Assembly (NCBI GenBank): GCA_031386985.1
Contig: JANNCV010000026.1
Span: forward strand, 1-64,000
Length of the DNA stretch: 64,000 nucleotides
Direction: 5' to 3'
Source of the DNA: JANJUB01 sp031386985
GTDB lineage: Bacteria; Armatimonadota; Fimbriimonadia; Fimbriimonadales; Fimbriimonadaceae
In this document: one piece after another, positions 33,368 to 42,240 of the stretch
How the letters are laid out: every line of letters begins with the position of its first letter
How positions within the stretch are numbered: position 1 is the stretch's first letter
The notes under the pieces: generated by a model
What the model was told of the DNA's origin: nothing
Seen by the model: only the letters and a program-made list of their open reading frames with translations
Database searches by the model: none
Made by a program: the position numbers and the translations under genes

Positions 33368-34194
33368 AGGGTTGGTTACAACCTGAGCCAACGGGATGGC
33401 CGATTCTCGTTGAGAATGCCCTGCAAGAAGACATCGGCACCGGAGATTTGACCGCAGCTTGCTTTGGAATCGGCTCGACAGTTGATTTTTTCATAGAGGC
33501 TCAGGCAGACGGAGTGGTTTGCGGAGTCGGCCTTGCGGCGGCGATTTTAGAGAGCGGACAGATAAAGATACTAGCGACGGACGGTGACAAGGTCTCGGCG
33601 GGCACCCCCTTGATTTCCGGCCCTCTTGAAGTGAGATCAGCTCTCGCCTGCGAGCGAACCGTCCTCAATTTTTTGATGCACCTCAGCGGGGTTGCAAGTT
33701 TGACAAACCGATTTGTCGAAACCACAGCGGGGACCCGCGCTCGCATAATTGATACGCGTAAAACAATTCCTGGCCTTCGATCCTTGCAGAAATACGCTGT
33801 ACGCTGCGGCGGCGGAACGAACCACCGGATGGGGCTATACGATGCCGCCATGATCAAAGACAATCACATCCTCGCTTGCGGCTCAATTACAGCGGCGGTA
33901 ACTCGACTTCGGGAGGCGATTTCGCACATGGCGAAGATAGAGGTGGAATGTGAAAACTTGGATCAAGTTGCCGAGGCAGTTGCGTTGAGCGTGGATGTAG
34001 TGATGCTGGACAATATGCCTGTCGCGATGATGCGGGAGGCAGTCGAGCGTTTCCCCAAGGCCATCTTTGAAGCGAGTGGAGGGGTCAACCTAGACACGGT
34101 TGGGGCAATCGCCCAGACCGGCGTTCACTTCATTTCTGTGGGCGCGCTCACCCACTCCGCCCCCGCGCTACCCATTCACATGGAGTTTCGCTAG
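33364..34194 (+). CDS. nadC: Nicotinate-nucleotide pyrophosphorylase (carboxylating)
   Basis: This is a 276-residue quinolinate phosphoribosyltransferase that forms nicotinate mononucleotide in de novo NAD synthesis. Family segments are ALQEDIGTGDLT, AQADGVVCGVG, ERTVLNFLMHLSGVASLT, DTRKTIPGLRSLQKYAVRCGGGTNHRMGLYD and EASGGVN. It overlaps the ATPase gene (ATGA). nadA and nadB are not in the window. It is combined with birA, another cofactor gene. Confidence 0.96.
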   Translation: MKGWLQPEPTGWPILVENALQEDIGTGDLTAACFGIGSTVDFFIEAQADGVVCGVGLAAAILESGQIKILATDGDKVSAGTPLISGPLEVRSALACERTVLNFLMHLSGVASLTNRFVETTAGTRARIIDTRKTIPGLRSLQKYAVRCGGGTNHRMGLYDAAMIKDNHILACGSITAAVTRLREAISHMAKIEVECENLDQVAEAVALSVDVVMLDNMPVAMMREAVERFPKAIFEASGGVNLDTVGAIAQTGVHFISVGALTHSAPALPIHMEFR

Positions 34195-34195
34195 G

Positions 34196-34894
34196 TTGCA
34201 TTGGCTTGAACTTGACGAAGTGGATTCAACCCAGAACGTCGTCATTGAGCGCTTAAAGGCGGATGAAGAGGTCGGAGTCGTCTTTGCGCACCATCAAAGC
34301 GGCGGAAGGGGCCGCTTTGGACGTATCTGGGCAAGTGAGCGGGGCGCCTCGCTTACGATGAGCATTGCGTTTCACGATTGCCGAAATGAGGCTCAGCCTT
34401 GGCTGGCGGGCATGCGCGTCGCCTGTGCGTGTGCGGGGCTGTTCGGGTGCCAAGTTCGTTGGCCCAATGATCTGGTCGTCGGGTCGGATTTCAGAAAACT
34501 GGGTGGAATCCTTACCGAATTGTGCCCAACACCAACCGGCATTGTCCCGGTCGTCGGTATTGGCATCAACCTGCTCCCCGGCTCGATTCGTCAGGAATTC
34601 GCTAAGGTGGCGGCGAGTTGGAAACCGGCGGGGCCAGTGGCCGCCTTGGAGTTGGCCGGGGAGCTAGTGAAGGCAATTGAATTGATAAAAGCTCCTGCCA
34701 CCTGGGCGGAACTTGAGCCCTACTGGACTCCATACGATGCCACCGCCGGCAAACGCTATAAGCTGCCAACCGGAGAGGTGGTAACGGCGATTCGGCTGGG
34801 GGAGCAAGGCGAGCTCATCGCCATCGGCCCGGCCGGAGAAGTACAAACAATAATGGCGGCTGAAGCTCTTTTCGGGCCATCAACCGCCAGTTGA
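34196..34894 (+). CDS. birA: Biotin--[acetyl-CoA-carboxylase] ligase, without HTH domain
   Basis: This is a 232-residue monofunctional biotin protein ligase. It has DEVDSTQNVV, the biotin-binding GRGRFGRIWAS motif, RWPNDLVV, KLGGILTE and GIGINL. The N-terminal DNA-binding domain of bifunctional BirA is absent, so it does not repress biotin genes. The TTG start (34196) lies 1 base after the nadC stop; an earlier in-frame start would lie inside nadC. Confidence 0.92.
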   Translation: MHWLELDEVDSTQNVVIERLKADEEVGVVFAHHQSGGRGRFGRIWASERGASLTMSIAFHDCRNEAQPWLAGMRVACACAGLFGCQVRWPNDLVVGSDFRKLGGILTELCPTPTGIVPVVGIGINLLPGSIRQEFAKVAASWKPAGPVAALELAGELVKAIELIKAPATWAELEPYWTPYDATAGKRYKLPTGEVVTAIRLGEQGELIAIGPAGEVQTIMAAEALFGPSTAS

Positions 34895-34900
34895 GTTTTC

Positions 34901-34919
34901 AATCTCCAAACTGGAGATT
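34901..34919. terminator. Terminator hairpin between birA and the thioredoxin-like gene
   Basis: The arms AATCTCCA and TGGAGATT (8 bp) enclose a 3-base loop. The genes are convergent, and the element lies in the 38-base gap. T-rich sequence on the minus-strand side (GAAAACTC) suggests it serves both directions, but the T tail is weak. Confidence 0.55.
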
Positions 34920-34932
34920 TGGGTTAGTAGCG

Positions 34933-35466
34933 TCACCCCCACGTCAGCCCCGCGGGCATGGCGCTGGTTAGGGTTACAGCTTCTTTTCCGACCGCGGCGG
35001 CCATCGCCTTGTTCAGCGACTCCATTGCTTCTTTGCCGTAGCCGGGATAGACGTCGGCAATCTTGCCGTCCTCAATCTTGAACGTACCGATGGAAGCCTT
35101 CAGCCCATAAGCCTTAGTTACGGCTTTGTCGGCATCGGCGAGCAAGGGGTAGTTCAAGGAGAACTGCTCGGTCCATTTCTTCGCTCCGGCGGCATCGGTG
35201 TTCACCAAGCCGACAAAGTTGAGTTTTTCGCCGTAGTTCTTCTTCATCTCGTTAAAGATGGCGGAAGCGGCTTTGTTGTGGGGACAGCGCTGTTTCCAAA
35301 AAACAACGAACGTGGGGCCTTTCATTTCGCTGAGCGACACCTTCGTTCCATCGGGAGCTTCTCCCGAGAACGCAGGTGCTTCCGTGCCCTTGGCAATAAA
35401 CATATCATCTATTGCAATGGCGGCGACGGCGCACAAACCCATGAGGCCTAGAATTGCGTTACGCAT
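34933..35466 (-). CDS. Exported thioredoxin-like (TlpA/redoxin) protein
   Basis: This is a 177-residue protein with an N-terminal signal segment (MRNAILGLMGLCAVAAIA). The redoxin domain has FWKQRCPHNKAASAIF (a single active cysteine; Asn instead of a second Cys), then a cis-Pro-lacking variable region and DGKIADVYPGYG. It resembles the C-terminal domain of the protein at 22645-23826. The reductant and substrate are unknown. Confidence 0.8.
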   Translation of the reverse strand: MRNAILGLMGLCAVAAIAIDDMFIAKGTEAPAFSGEAPDGTKVSLSEMKGPTFVVFWKQRCPHNKAASAIFNEMKKNYGEKLNFVGLVNTDAAGAKKWTEQFSLNYPLLADADKAVTKAYGLKASIGTFKIEDGKIADVYPGYGKEAMESLNKAMAAAVGKEAVTLTSAMPAGLTWG

Positions 35467-35514
35467 AAGATTTCACCTCAAAGCTAGTTTACGCAGTTTG
35501 AAATCTTTAAGTGC

Positions 35515-37314
35515 CTATTTCCGATAAAATTTCTTTAACAATTCATCGCGACCGAGCGTAATCGTGATGGGGCGGCCGTGCGGGCAGAGATAAGGATTTT
35601 CAGTGGTGGCGAGATCAACGATGAGTTTTTCCATCTCAGCATGGGAAAGGGAATCGCCCGCTTTCACCGCCATTTTGCAAGCCGAGGTGATCCAGATCTG
35701 CTCTCGCGAAGGAATCAGTTTCCGGGCGACCGAGCCCTCTACCAACTCATCCACCATATCGCGCAAAATACGCATTGCATTTTTGCCCCGAATCGCGGCG
35801 GGCACACATCGGACCACAAAACTCTCCCCGCCAAATGGCTCGATGCCAAAACCCACGGCCTCGATCTCGGCAAGGCGCTCGCCGAGCATCAACGCAGAAG
35901 CCCGGTCAAGATGTAAAGTCTCCGGAACCAAAAGGGCTTGCCTTTCGATCGCGGCGGGACCCTTCAATCCGCAAAGATATTCATAGAGAACGCGCTCATG
36001 GGCCACGTGTTGATCAATGATCACGATGCCCCGCGCGGTTTCGGCAATGATGAAGGTGTTCATCGCCTGCCCGATGACGTGTAGCCCCTCTAGCAATTCC
36101 ATGAATGGATAACGATTCGTGCTGGAAAAGAGGAACTCGGGGGAGGGAATAGGCACCCCCGACGGTGTGGTTTGGGGCAAATCCGTCAAGGGCTGATTCG
36201 GAGCAAACAAGGGGTGACCCTCAAAATTTTCGGGGCTAAACGAGACGAGCCCGGCTTGATTTAAAGCAAATTTCGCCTGCGCCTCATTTGCCAATGCAAT
36301 CGCCGACGCCGACGGCATCATTCCGTGCTCAAGCAGGGCGGCGCGAATCGCCGAGCGAATGGCATCAAAAACCAAGCCCTCGCTCTGGAACTTGACCTCG
36401 CTCTTGGTCGGAGAAACATTGACATCCACCCGATCCGGCTCAATTTCCAAAAACAGACAAAGCACGGCGTGCCGCTTTTCCGGCGTCAAATCACGGTAAG
36501 CCTGATCCACCGCCGCCATCAGCATTCGCGAGCGCACCGGACGCCCGTTCACATAAAGGTATTGGTGCGAGCGTGTCGGCTTCGTCAGGTAGGGTGGCGA
36601 AACAAACCCTCGAACGCTCAGCGAACCCAGCGCAAAATCGGCCTCACAAAGTCCCTTGCCCAGATCACGACCCCAAACCTCGGAAATAGCCTGAAACTGA
36701 TCGCCCGAGCCGGTGGTTTGCAGCGCAACCTGATCGTTATGGGTTACTCGAATGGCCACCGCCGGGAAAGCGATTCCATAGCGGGACAAATGCTCCAAAA
36801 TTGCAGACAGCTCGGAGTTAGCCGACTTCAAGAACTTCAAACGAGCCGGAGTGTTGTAAAACAAGTCCTCGACTGTGATCTCCGTTCCCCGTGGGCCCGT
36901 TCCGGTCACCTCCGAAACAATCTCGCCTCCTTCCACGGCTAAGTGCGTCCGGCAACCATCCACCAACCCCGATGAAAGCGCGAACCGGGAAACCGAAGCG
37001 ATGGAAGGAAGCGCTTCGCCGCGAAAGCCCAACGAACTCACCGTGGCTAGATCCTCAACGGTTTGGATCTTTGAAGTGGCATGGCGTCTCAAGCACATCC
37101 GCGCGTCTGTTTCGGACATTCCGCACCCGTTATCGGAAACCCGTATCAGGGTCTTGCCGCTATCGCGCAATTCAATATCAATGCGGGTTGAGCCGGCATC
37201 GAGAGCATTTTCAACCAGTTCTTTAACAACCGATGCCGGCCGCTCAACAACTTCGCCCGCCGCAATTTGATTGATAGAATGGGGATCGAGCAGGCGAACG
37301 CGCGAGCTTTGCAT
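35515..37314 (-). CDS. mutL: DNA mismatch repair protein MutL
   Basis: This is a 599-residue MutL (or 612 from an upstream ATG at 37353). The N-terminal GHKL ATPase has ELVENALDAGSTRI, DNGCGM and GFRGEALPSIASV. The C-terminal dimerisation domain has DQHVAHERVLYE, close to the endonuclease motif DQHA(x)2E(x)4E, and CPHGRP, so it is likely a nicking-type MutL. The ATG at 37314 (MQSSRVRLLDPHSINQIAAG) resembles the usual start. mutS is not adjacent. Confidence 0.95.
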   Translation of the reverse strand: MQSSRVRLLDPHSINQIAAGEVVERPASVVKELVENALDAGSTRIDIELRDSGKTLIRVSDNGCGMSETDARMCLRRHATSKIQTVEDLATVSSLGFRGEALPSIASVSRFALSSGLVDGCRTHLAVEGGEIVSEVTGTGPRGTEITVEDLFYNTPARLKFLKSANSELSAILEHLSRYGIAFPAVAIRVTHNDQVALQTTGSGDQFQAISEVWGRDLGKGLCEADFALGSLSVRGFVSPPYLTKPTRSHQYLYVNGRPVRSRMLMAAVDQAYRDLTPEKRHAVLCLFLEIEPDRVDVNVSPTKSEVKFQSEGLVFDAIRSAIRAALLEHGMMPSASAIALANEAQAKFALNQAGLVSFSPENFEGHPLFAPNQPLTDLPQTTPSGVPIPSPEFLFSSTNRYPFMELLEGLHVIGQAMNTFIIAETARGIVIIDQHVAHERVLYEYLCGLKGPAAIERQALLVPETLHLDRASALMLGERLAEIEAVGFGIEPFGGESFVVRCVPAAIRGKNAMRILRDMVDELVEGSVARKLIPSREQIWITSACKMAVKAGDSLSHAEMEKLIVDLATTENPYLCPHGRPITITLGRDELLKKFYRK

Positions 37315-37448
37315 TAAGTCCAATTTTCGATAATCAACACTGGTCGCCGCCATCTCTTGCTATTGTATTACGACGTATCCTCATCCAAACAAGGACGATT
37401 TACTTTTCCCCACTTGCAAATTGTGAGCAAAACCGAGCAAACTAGAGC

Positions 37449-38981
37449 ATGCTAAGCATCACCAGTCTCGTTTGTTTACTTGCTACGGGCCCTAACTGGA
37501 ATACGGCCGATTTAACTGTCGATCGGCTCCTGAGCGAAGGTAAGAACCGCAGCCACGCGTATGCCACTCTTAATCACTTTACTTCAAAGTTCGGCCCTCG
37601 TCTCACCGGTTCGCCGAATTTGTATCGAGCTCAGCTTTGGGCCGAAGCCGAATTTAAGAAACTTGGCCTCACCAACGTTCAACTGGAGAAGTGGGGCGAT
37701 GTGCCTGTTGGCTTTTATCGCGGCAAAAACCAAGTTTTCCGGATGACCGCACCGTGGAAGACAGAGTTTGTGTTTACAACCCCAGCTTGGACTCCGGGAA
37801 CAAAGGGCTCGATCAAAATTCAGCCCATCCTCGAGCCTGAAACCATGGAGGAGTTCAAAGCCATTGAATCGAAACTAGCGGGAGCATGGGTGGTGATGCG
37901 AAGATCTAGCGGATTACGCGGAGCTCAAGGTGAGGCATCCGAAGTTGAGAAAGCCATCCTCGCTGCTCCTATCGCCGGAAAAATTTTCGGCACCGCCGAC
38001 GAGCGCGTCCATACCGGTGGCCGCTTTACCGGACTTTCGATGGAATCTCTACCCAAGGTCGTCGAAGTGCGAATCCGCAAGAGTGACTACAAAACGTTAA
38101 CGACCGCGCTTAAGGTTGGCCGCAACGTTGAACTCGAAGCCAATATCGAAAATCACTTTGTCCCTGGACCGGTGCCTCAATACAATGTTATCGCCGAGCT
38201 CAAAGGGTCGGAAAAGCCCGACGAGGTCGTAATTATTTGTGGTCACTACGATTCATGGAACGGCCCCGGTTCGGTGGGTGCAAACGACAATGGCACTGGC
38301 TCGACCGTGACCCTGGAAGCGGCCCGATTGCTTAGCCGAGTTGGCGCCAAGCCCAAACGGACCATCCGATTCATCTTGTGGAGCGGGGAGGAGCAGGGCT
38401 TGCTCGGATCGCGCGCTTACGTCGAAATGCACAAGGGCGAAATGGACAAGATTTCAGCGGTGTTTAATGATGATGGCGGCACGAACTACCAAGGCGGTTA
38501 TGTGTGCTTGGATACCATGGCACCGATGCTCAAGGCGAGCATGGAGCCGGTCGAGAAAGCGTTCCCGGAATTGCCAATGAAGCTTGACGTTGTGAAGGAA
38601 ATGCCCCGCGGAGGATCGAGCGATCACGCCTCCTTTAACTTCGTTGGCGTGCCCGGATTCTTCTCAATCGAATCGGGTAAGGCCGACTATGGATTCGTTT
38701 GGCACACCCAAAATGATCGCCCCGAGAATTCGATTCCCGAATATCTGGCGCAATCTTCAACGAATGCCGCCGTCGTGGCTTACAATGTGGCGAACGCACC
38801 AACGTTGCTACCCCGGGCTCCCAAGCCTGCGGCGGGCGTTGGTGGGCTCGTTTTTAAACCCCAGGGTGGTACGCGTAACTACTATCATGATCATTCCCAC
38901 GACGACGGACACGACCATGACGACGATTACGTTGCTTACTTAGTGGACACGATTCTCAGGCGATTCGGATTCATTAAGTAA
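37449..38981 (+). CDS. M28-family metallopeptidase (secreted)
   Basis: This is a 510-residue protein with a short hydrophobic start (MLSITSLVCLLATG). M28 metal-binding segments are HYDSWNGPGSVGANDNGTGS (His and Asp ligands), GEEQGLLGS (catalytic Glu and ligand), and NDDGGTNYQGG, with a late His in WHTQND. A PA-like domain (~residues 120-215) interrupts the N-terminal half. The C-terminal tail is unusually His/Asp-rich (HDHSHDDGHDHDDD) and could bind metal. The likely substrate is peptides. Confidence 0.88.
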   Translation: MLSITSLVCLLATGPNWNTADLTVDRLLSEGKNRSHAYATLNHFTSKFGPRLTGSPNLYRAQLWAEAEFKKLGLTNVQLEKWGDVPVGFYRGKNQVFRMTAPWKTEFVFTTPAWTPGTKGSIKIQPILEPETMEEFKAIESKLAGAWVVMRRSSGLRGAQGEASEVEKAILAAPIAGKIFGTADERVHTGGRFTGLSMESLPKVVEVRIRKSDYKTLTTALKVGRNVELEANIENHFVPGPVPQYNVIAELKGSEKPDEVVIICGHYDSWNGPGSVGANDNGTGSTVTLEAARLLSRVGAKPKRTIRFILWSGEEQGLLGSRAYVEMHKGEMDKISAVFNDDGGTNYQGGYVCLDTMAPMLKASMEPVEKAFPELPMKLDVVKEMPRGGSSDHASFNFVGVPGFFSIESGKADYGFVWHTQNDRPENSIPEYLAQSSTNAAVVAYNVANAPTLLPRAPKPAAGVGGLVFKPQGGTRNYYHDHSHDDGHDHDDDYVAYLVDTILRRFGFIK

Positions 38982-39034
38982 ATCCCAAACTATTTGGGCG
39001 GCTGAGCGCGTCTGTAGCAAGGTAGGACAATTCG

Positions 39035-39080
39035 CCCTGCAAAGTTGCTATACTACGCCAAAGCGATTTTTTTTGCAGGG
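39035..39080. promoter_or_regulatory. Inverted repeat spanning the promoter of the lipoprotein-Dop unit
   Basis: The arms CCCTGCAAA (39035-39043) and TTTGCAGGG (39072-39080) are perfect. The loop contains TATACT (39049-39054), a near-consensus -10 element, with GGACA-like sequence 19 bases upstream. A run of eight T follows. The ribosome site (GAGGAG) lies about 12 bases beyond the right arm. A repressor operator or structured leader is possible. Confidence 0.5.
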
Positions 39081-39102
39081 ACGAGGAGAAAGAATAAATA
39101 TT

Positions 39103-40440
39103 ATGCGTAAGTGGCCTTTAATCGTTATGGCTCTCGTGGTGCTCGGATGCGCCGGGGGCGGAGTGAGTGGTGGTGGTACCGGTGGAACCGGTGGTACCGG
39201 AACAACGGGATTGACGGGTGGTGGTCGCGAGTCGGCAACCGTCAACTTGCCGGATGTCCCTGGTTACATTGATGTCTATCTGTTGCCTGGCCAAGGCCGG
39301 GTGCCTGGTTCTATCACGGCCCAAATTGATGTTATCCGTTGGCTTAGTGCCCTCGGTGAGCAAGCCGAAGCTGCATTGGCGCCCGACATCTTCCTCAAAA
39401 CCGATGGCGAAAATATTCAGGGCCGTGGTATCAACTCCGATACCGGAGTTCCTAATCCGCCGTACCCAGACAGCAAGACGTTTAACACCCTTCAGGTCAC
39501 GATTCCCCAGTTCTTTGTTGAAGACGTTGTTGGGAATCAGAATGCGGTGGGAGGTACAAGCGCGAGCTTCATTGATAACTGTGAAGTAACTGCCTATCGC
39601 GGTCGAACGGTTGGAGTTCAGCTCTTCATGAATGACTCGATGTTCACCCAGGTTGGGAACAACATGGTTTGGGATACGAACGCGTTCTTAACCCAGAACT
39701 CGTCGCTGGCGACGGGTGGCAAGATTCGCGGTTTCCTTTCGGACTATCTGACGTTTGATATCAGCGGAGTACCGAACAAACCAACGATGCCGGCTGGATT
39801 GCAGTTTTCACCGGAATCAGCCCAGGCTAATCGAGTTTGGTTCAGCGGTGACGCTTATGCCATTGGCGATCGCAACGCTCGAGCCGTTTCGGGAAGTAAT
39901 GGACTGTTCGTGTTCTTGACCCCTTCGGCTTATATCGAAGGTTTCTTCCGCCCAATGGATGCGACGACTCGAGTGAAGTCGTACGAACTCAAGCAAGCAA
40001 GCCCGCAAGTCATTGGCGAGATTCGCCTGATCACCGCTCTCAAGGGAGTTTATCGAGATTACAGCGAAGTTCTCTCAAATCTTCATGATTTTGAGTTCAT
40101 CTTGATTCCAAAGAGCGGCGACGGTCTGAAGCAAGACATCGTCATCTTGAAGCGATCTGCGGGTGCCATCGTTGATATGTGGTTCGGTACGGCTGATTTC
40201 GCGCCGAGCGCTGGTCCAACCTTCCGTGTCTATCCGATCAAGAATCTCTATCCGGCGAGCACCGTTGGCGAGCTTCGAGGAACGCTCCCCCGAGCCGATC
40301 TCATTGGCGTAGGCGGGGTACCGATTAATCCGAGCGCACCAAACTGGCAGAGAGCCGTTCGCGGAGGCAAGTTCAAGTTCAACGGTACTCCGGCTGGCAT
40401 CAGCAAGTTTAGTGGCGATTTCACAACCCTGCGCATTTAG
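39103..40440 (+). CDS. Lipoprotein of unknown function
   Basis: This is a 445-residue protein. The start ATG 39103 follows a GAGGAGAAAG ribosome site. The lipoprotein signal VVLGC (Cys at residue 16) is followed by a Gly/Thr-rich linker (GGTGGTGGTGTTG-type residues, ~20-40). The body is beta-rich with no recognised domain; segments ESAQANRVWFSG and YIEGFFRPMDATTRVKSYELK are visible. It overlaps the downstream Dop-like gene by one base, so they are co-translated. Confidence 0.65.
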   Translation: MRKWPLIVMALVVLGCAGGGVSGGGTGGTGGTGTTGLTGGGRESATVNLPDVPGYIDVYLLPGQGRVPGSITAQIDVIRWLSALGEQAEAALAPDIFLKTDGENIQGRGINSDTGVPNPPYPDSKTFNTLQVTIPQFFVEDVVGNQNAVGGTSASFIDNCEVTAYRGRTVGVQLFMNDSMFTQVGNNMVWDTNAFLTQNSSLATGGKIRGFLSDYLTFDISGVPNKPTMPAGLQFSPESAQANRVWFSGDAYAIGDRNARAVSGSNGLFVFLTPSAYIEGFFRPMDATTRVKSYELKQASPQVIGEIRLITALKGVYRDYSEVLSNLHDFEFILIPKSGDGLKQDIVILKRSAGAIVDMWFGTADFAPSAGPTFRVYPIKNLYPASTVGELRGTLPRADLIGVGGVPINPSAPNWQRAVRGGKFKFNGTPAGISKFSGDFTTLRI

Positions 40441-41828
40441 TGACGAAGATTCTCTGTGGCCTTGAAACCGAATATGGTTTCTACGTCGAAGGGCGCGGTG
40501 CTGAGAATCAAATCGAGGATGCGACCACGCTCGTCCGGAGTTTTCCGGGCGAGCGTCGTGTTATGTGGGATTATCGCTTTGAGTCTTCTCGACTGGACAT
40601 GCGGGGCTACACCGTCGGCCAACTCTCAGTTGACCCCGAAGATGCCAAGTTTGATACCGGCAAATCGTTTGGGTCGGAAGCAGAAATTAGATCAGATCGG
40701 CTGTTGGCGAACGGCGGTCGGCTCTACAACGATCACGGCCACCCTGAATATGCCACTCCTGAATGCTGGAGCCTATCTGAGCTTGTAAAACAAGACCAGG
40801 CCGGGGCGGCGGCGGTCTTGCGGGCCGCTCAAGCGATGCCGGGAGTTAAGCTCTACAAGAACAATACGGACTTTCATGGCGCGAGCTATGGCACCCACGA
40901 GAACTACCTCGTCCCGCGCGCTCTCCCGTTCGATACGCTAGTTCACATCGTGCTTCCGATGTTGGTGGTCCGTCAGCTAGTTTGTGGAGCGGGCAAGGTT
41001 GGCGCAGAATCCGGGGTGAAATGCGACTTTCAGTTGAGCCAGCGCGCCGACTTCATATCCGAGATTATGAGTGTGGACACACTCTATCGCCGCCCAATAT
41101 TTAACACCCGCGATGAACCGCACGCCGACTCCTCCCAATGGCGGCGGCTCCATGTGATTTGCGGGGATGCAAACATGAACCCCGCCTCGACGCGAATCAA
41201 GGTCGGGTTAATCAAGATCGCCTTGGCAAGGGCGGCCGCGAACTGGAAGCTAAGCGATCCCGTTCGGGCGTTCAAAGAGATCTCTCGAAACCCCGACGCT
41301 GAGATTGAGTTGGAGGGCCGAAGCTGGACAACCGCCGAACACGTGCTCCGCGATTATTGCGAACACACATTTGAGGACCCGGAACTGCAAGATTTGGCGG
41401 GGGAATGCCTCACCCTGCTTGATCAGCGAAAAACCAACTTCGCCGAGTTTGCAACGCGGGTTGACTGGGCGGCAAAGCTTCAGATGCTCGAGCAGTTCGG
41501 CTCGGATGTTAGCGCCATGCAAGCCTACGACCTTGAATATCACAACGTAGACCCCGATGAGGGCCTTTACTTTGCCGTCAATCCGGCGGGAGCGATGCCA
41601 AATGAGTTGCTCCTCGACCACCCGCCGTCCGAGCCAACGCGGGCGCGAGCGCGGGCACTCGCCCTAGGTTACCCCGAACTAACCGCCGCCAGTTGGAGCC
41701 ATCTGACCTTTGGCGAGGACTCTTTCGCTTTGGACCCAACGGCGGACTATTCTGACTTCAATTCAGAGATGACTCTGAGTGAATTCAAAAGTGCCCTCAC
41801 CCGCGCTTCTTCAAAATCGCCGTCGTAA
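40440..41828 (+). CDS. dop: Dop-like Pup deamidase/depupylase (PafA/Dop family)
   Basis: This is a 462-residue enzyme of the carboxylate-amine ligase fold that processes the prokaryotic ubiquitin-like protein Pup. Motifs: GLETEYG (Mg/nucleotide Glu pair) near residue 7, WDYRFESSRLDMRGY (a Dop-type signature) near 41, NGGRLYNDHGHPEYATPEC near 91, YKNNTDFHGASYGTHENYL near 139 and GDANM near 241, where Dop has Ala and PafA usually Ser. PafA ligase remains an alternative. The GTG start overlaps the lipoprotein stop. No pup, proteasome or Mpa gene lies in the window. Confidence 0.8.
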   Translation: MTKILCGLETEYGFYVEGRGAENQIEDATTLVRSFPGERRVMWDYRFESSRLDMRGYTVGQLSVDPEDAKFDTGKSFGSEAEIRSDRLLANGGRLYNDHGHPEYATPECWSLSELVKQDQAGAAAVLRAAQAMPGVKLYKNNTDFHGASYGTHENYLVPRALPFDTLVHIVLPMLVVRQLVCGAGKVGAESGVKCDFQLSQRADFISEIMSVDTLYRRPIFNTRDEPHADSSQWRRLHVICGDANMNPASTRIKVGLIKIALARAAANWKLSDPVRAFKEISRNPDAEIELEGRSWTTAEHVLRDYCEHTFEDPELQDLAGECLTLLDQRKTNFAEFATRVDWAAKLQMLEQFGSDVSAMQAYDLEYHNVDPDEGLYFAVNPAGAMPNELLLDHPPSEPTRARARALALGYPELTAASWSHLTFGEDSFALDPTADYSDFNSEMTLSEFKSALTRASSKSPS

Positions 41829-42240
41829 ATCCACCCTTTACGACTCCAGCTACTCGGAAAGTCCAGTCGGACACATCGGCTTCTGGCACCTCAACCTCGT
41901 CGCCCGGTTTTTTCGCTAAAGAAATTGGCATTGACGCGATTGAACCGGTAAAGAGTCCTCTTTCGTAGCTATTCACTTTTACCCAAACGTGTTCATATCC
42001 CGTTCTGGTCAAGAACTTGGCGTTAATCGCGAATTCGCCCTGGCCCTTTTCCAAGGCGGCGATGAATGAAGGGAGCTCTTTCTTGGCGGTGGCCACCGCC
42101 GCTGCGATTTCAGGGTCGCTGCCGGATTCGATTACGTCGGAGCGGATTTCGCGGCGGGTGCTTGTCACGAGCCGGCCAATGTTGATTCCAGCTACGATGA
42201 TGCCGATGAACGCAAGCCCCCAAACCGCTTCCTTTTTCAT
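41797..42240 (-). CDS. DUF2314 domain protein with membrane anchor
   Basis: This is a 147-residue protein. One N-terminal helix (AVWGLAFIGIIVAGINIG) anchors it; the external part contains FINAKFLTRTGYEHVWVKV-like and GEVEVPEADVSDWTFR-like segments of DUF2314. Function is unknown. It overlaps the convergent Dop-like gene by 32 bases and the upstream amidotransferase gene by 4 bases (ATGA on the minus strand). Confidence 0.7.
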   Translation of the reverse strand: MKKEAVWGLAFIGIIVAGINIGRLVTSTRREIRSDVIESGSDPEIAAAVATAKKELPSFIAALEKGQGEFAINAKFLTRTGYEHVWVKVNSYERGLFTGSIASMPISLAKKPGDEVEVPEADVSDWTFRVAGVVKGGFTTAILKKRG

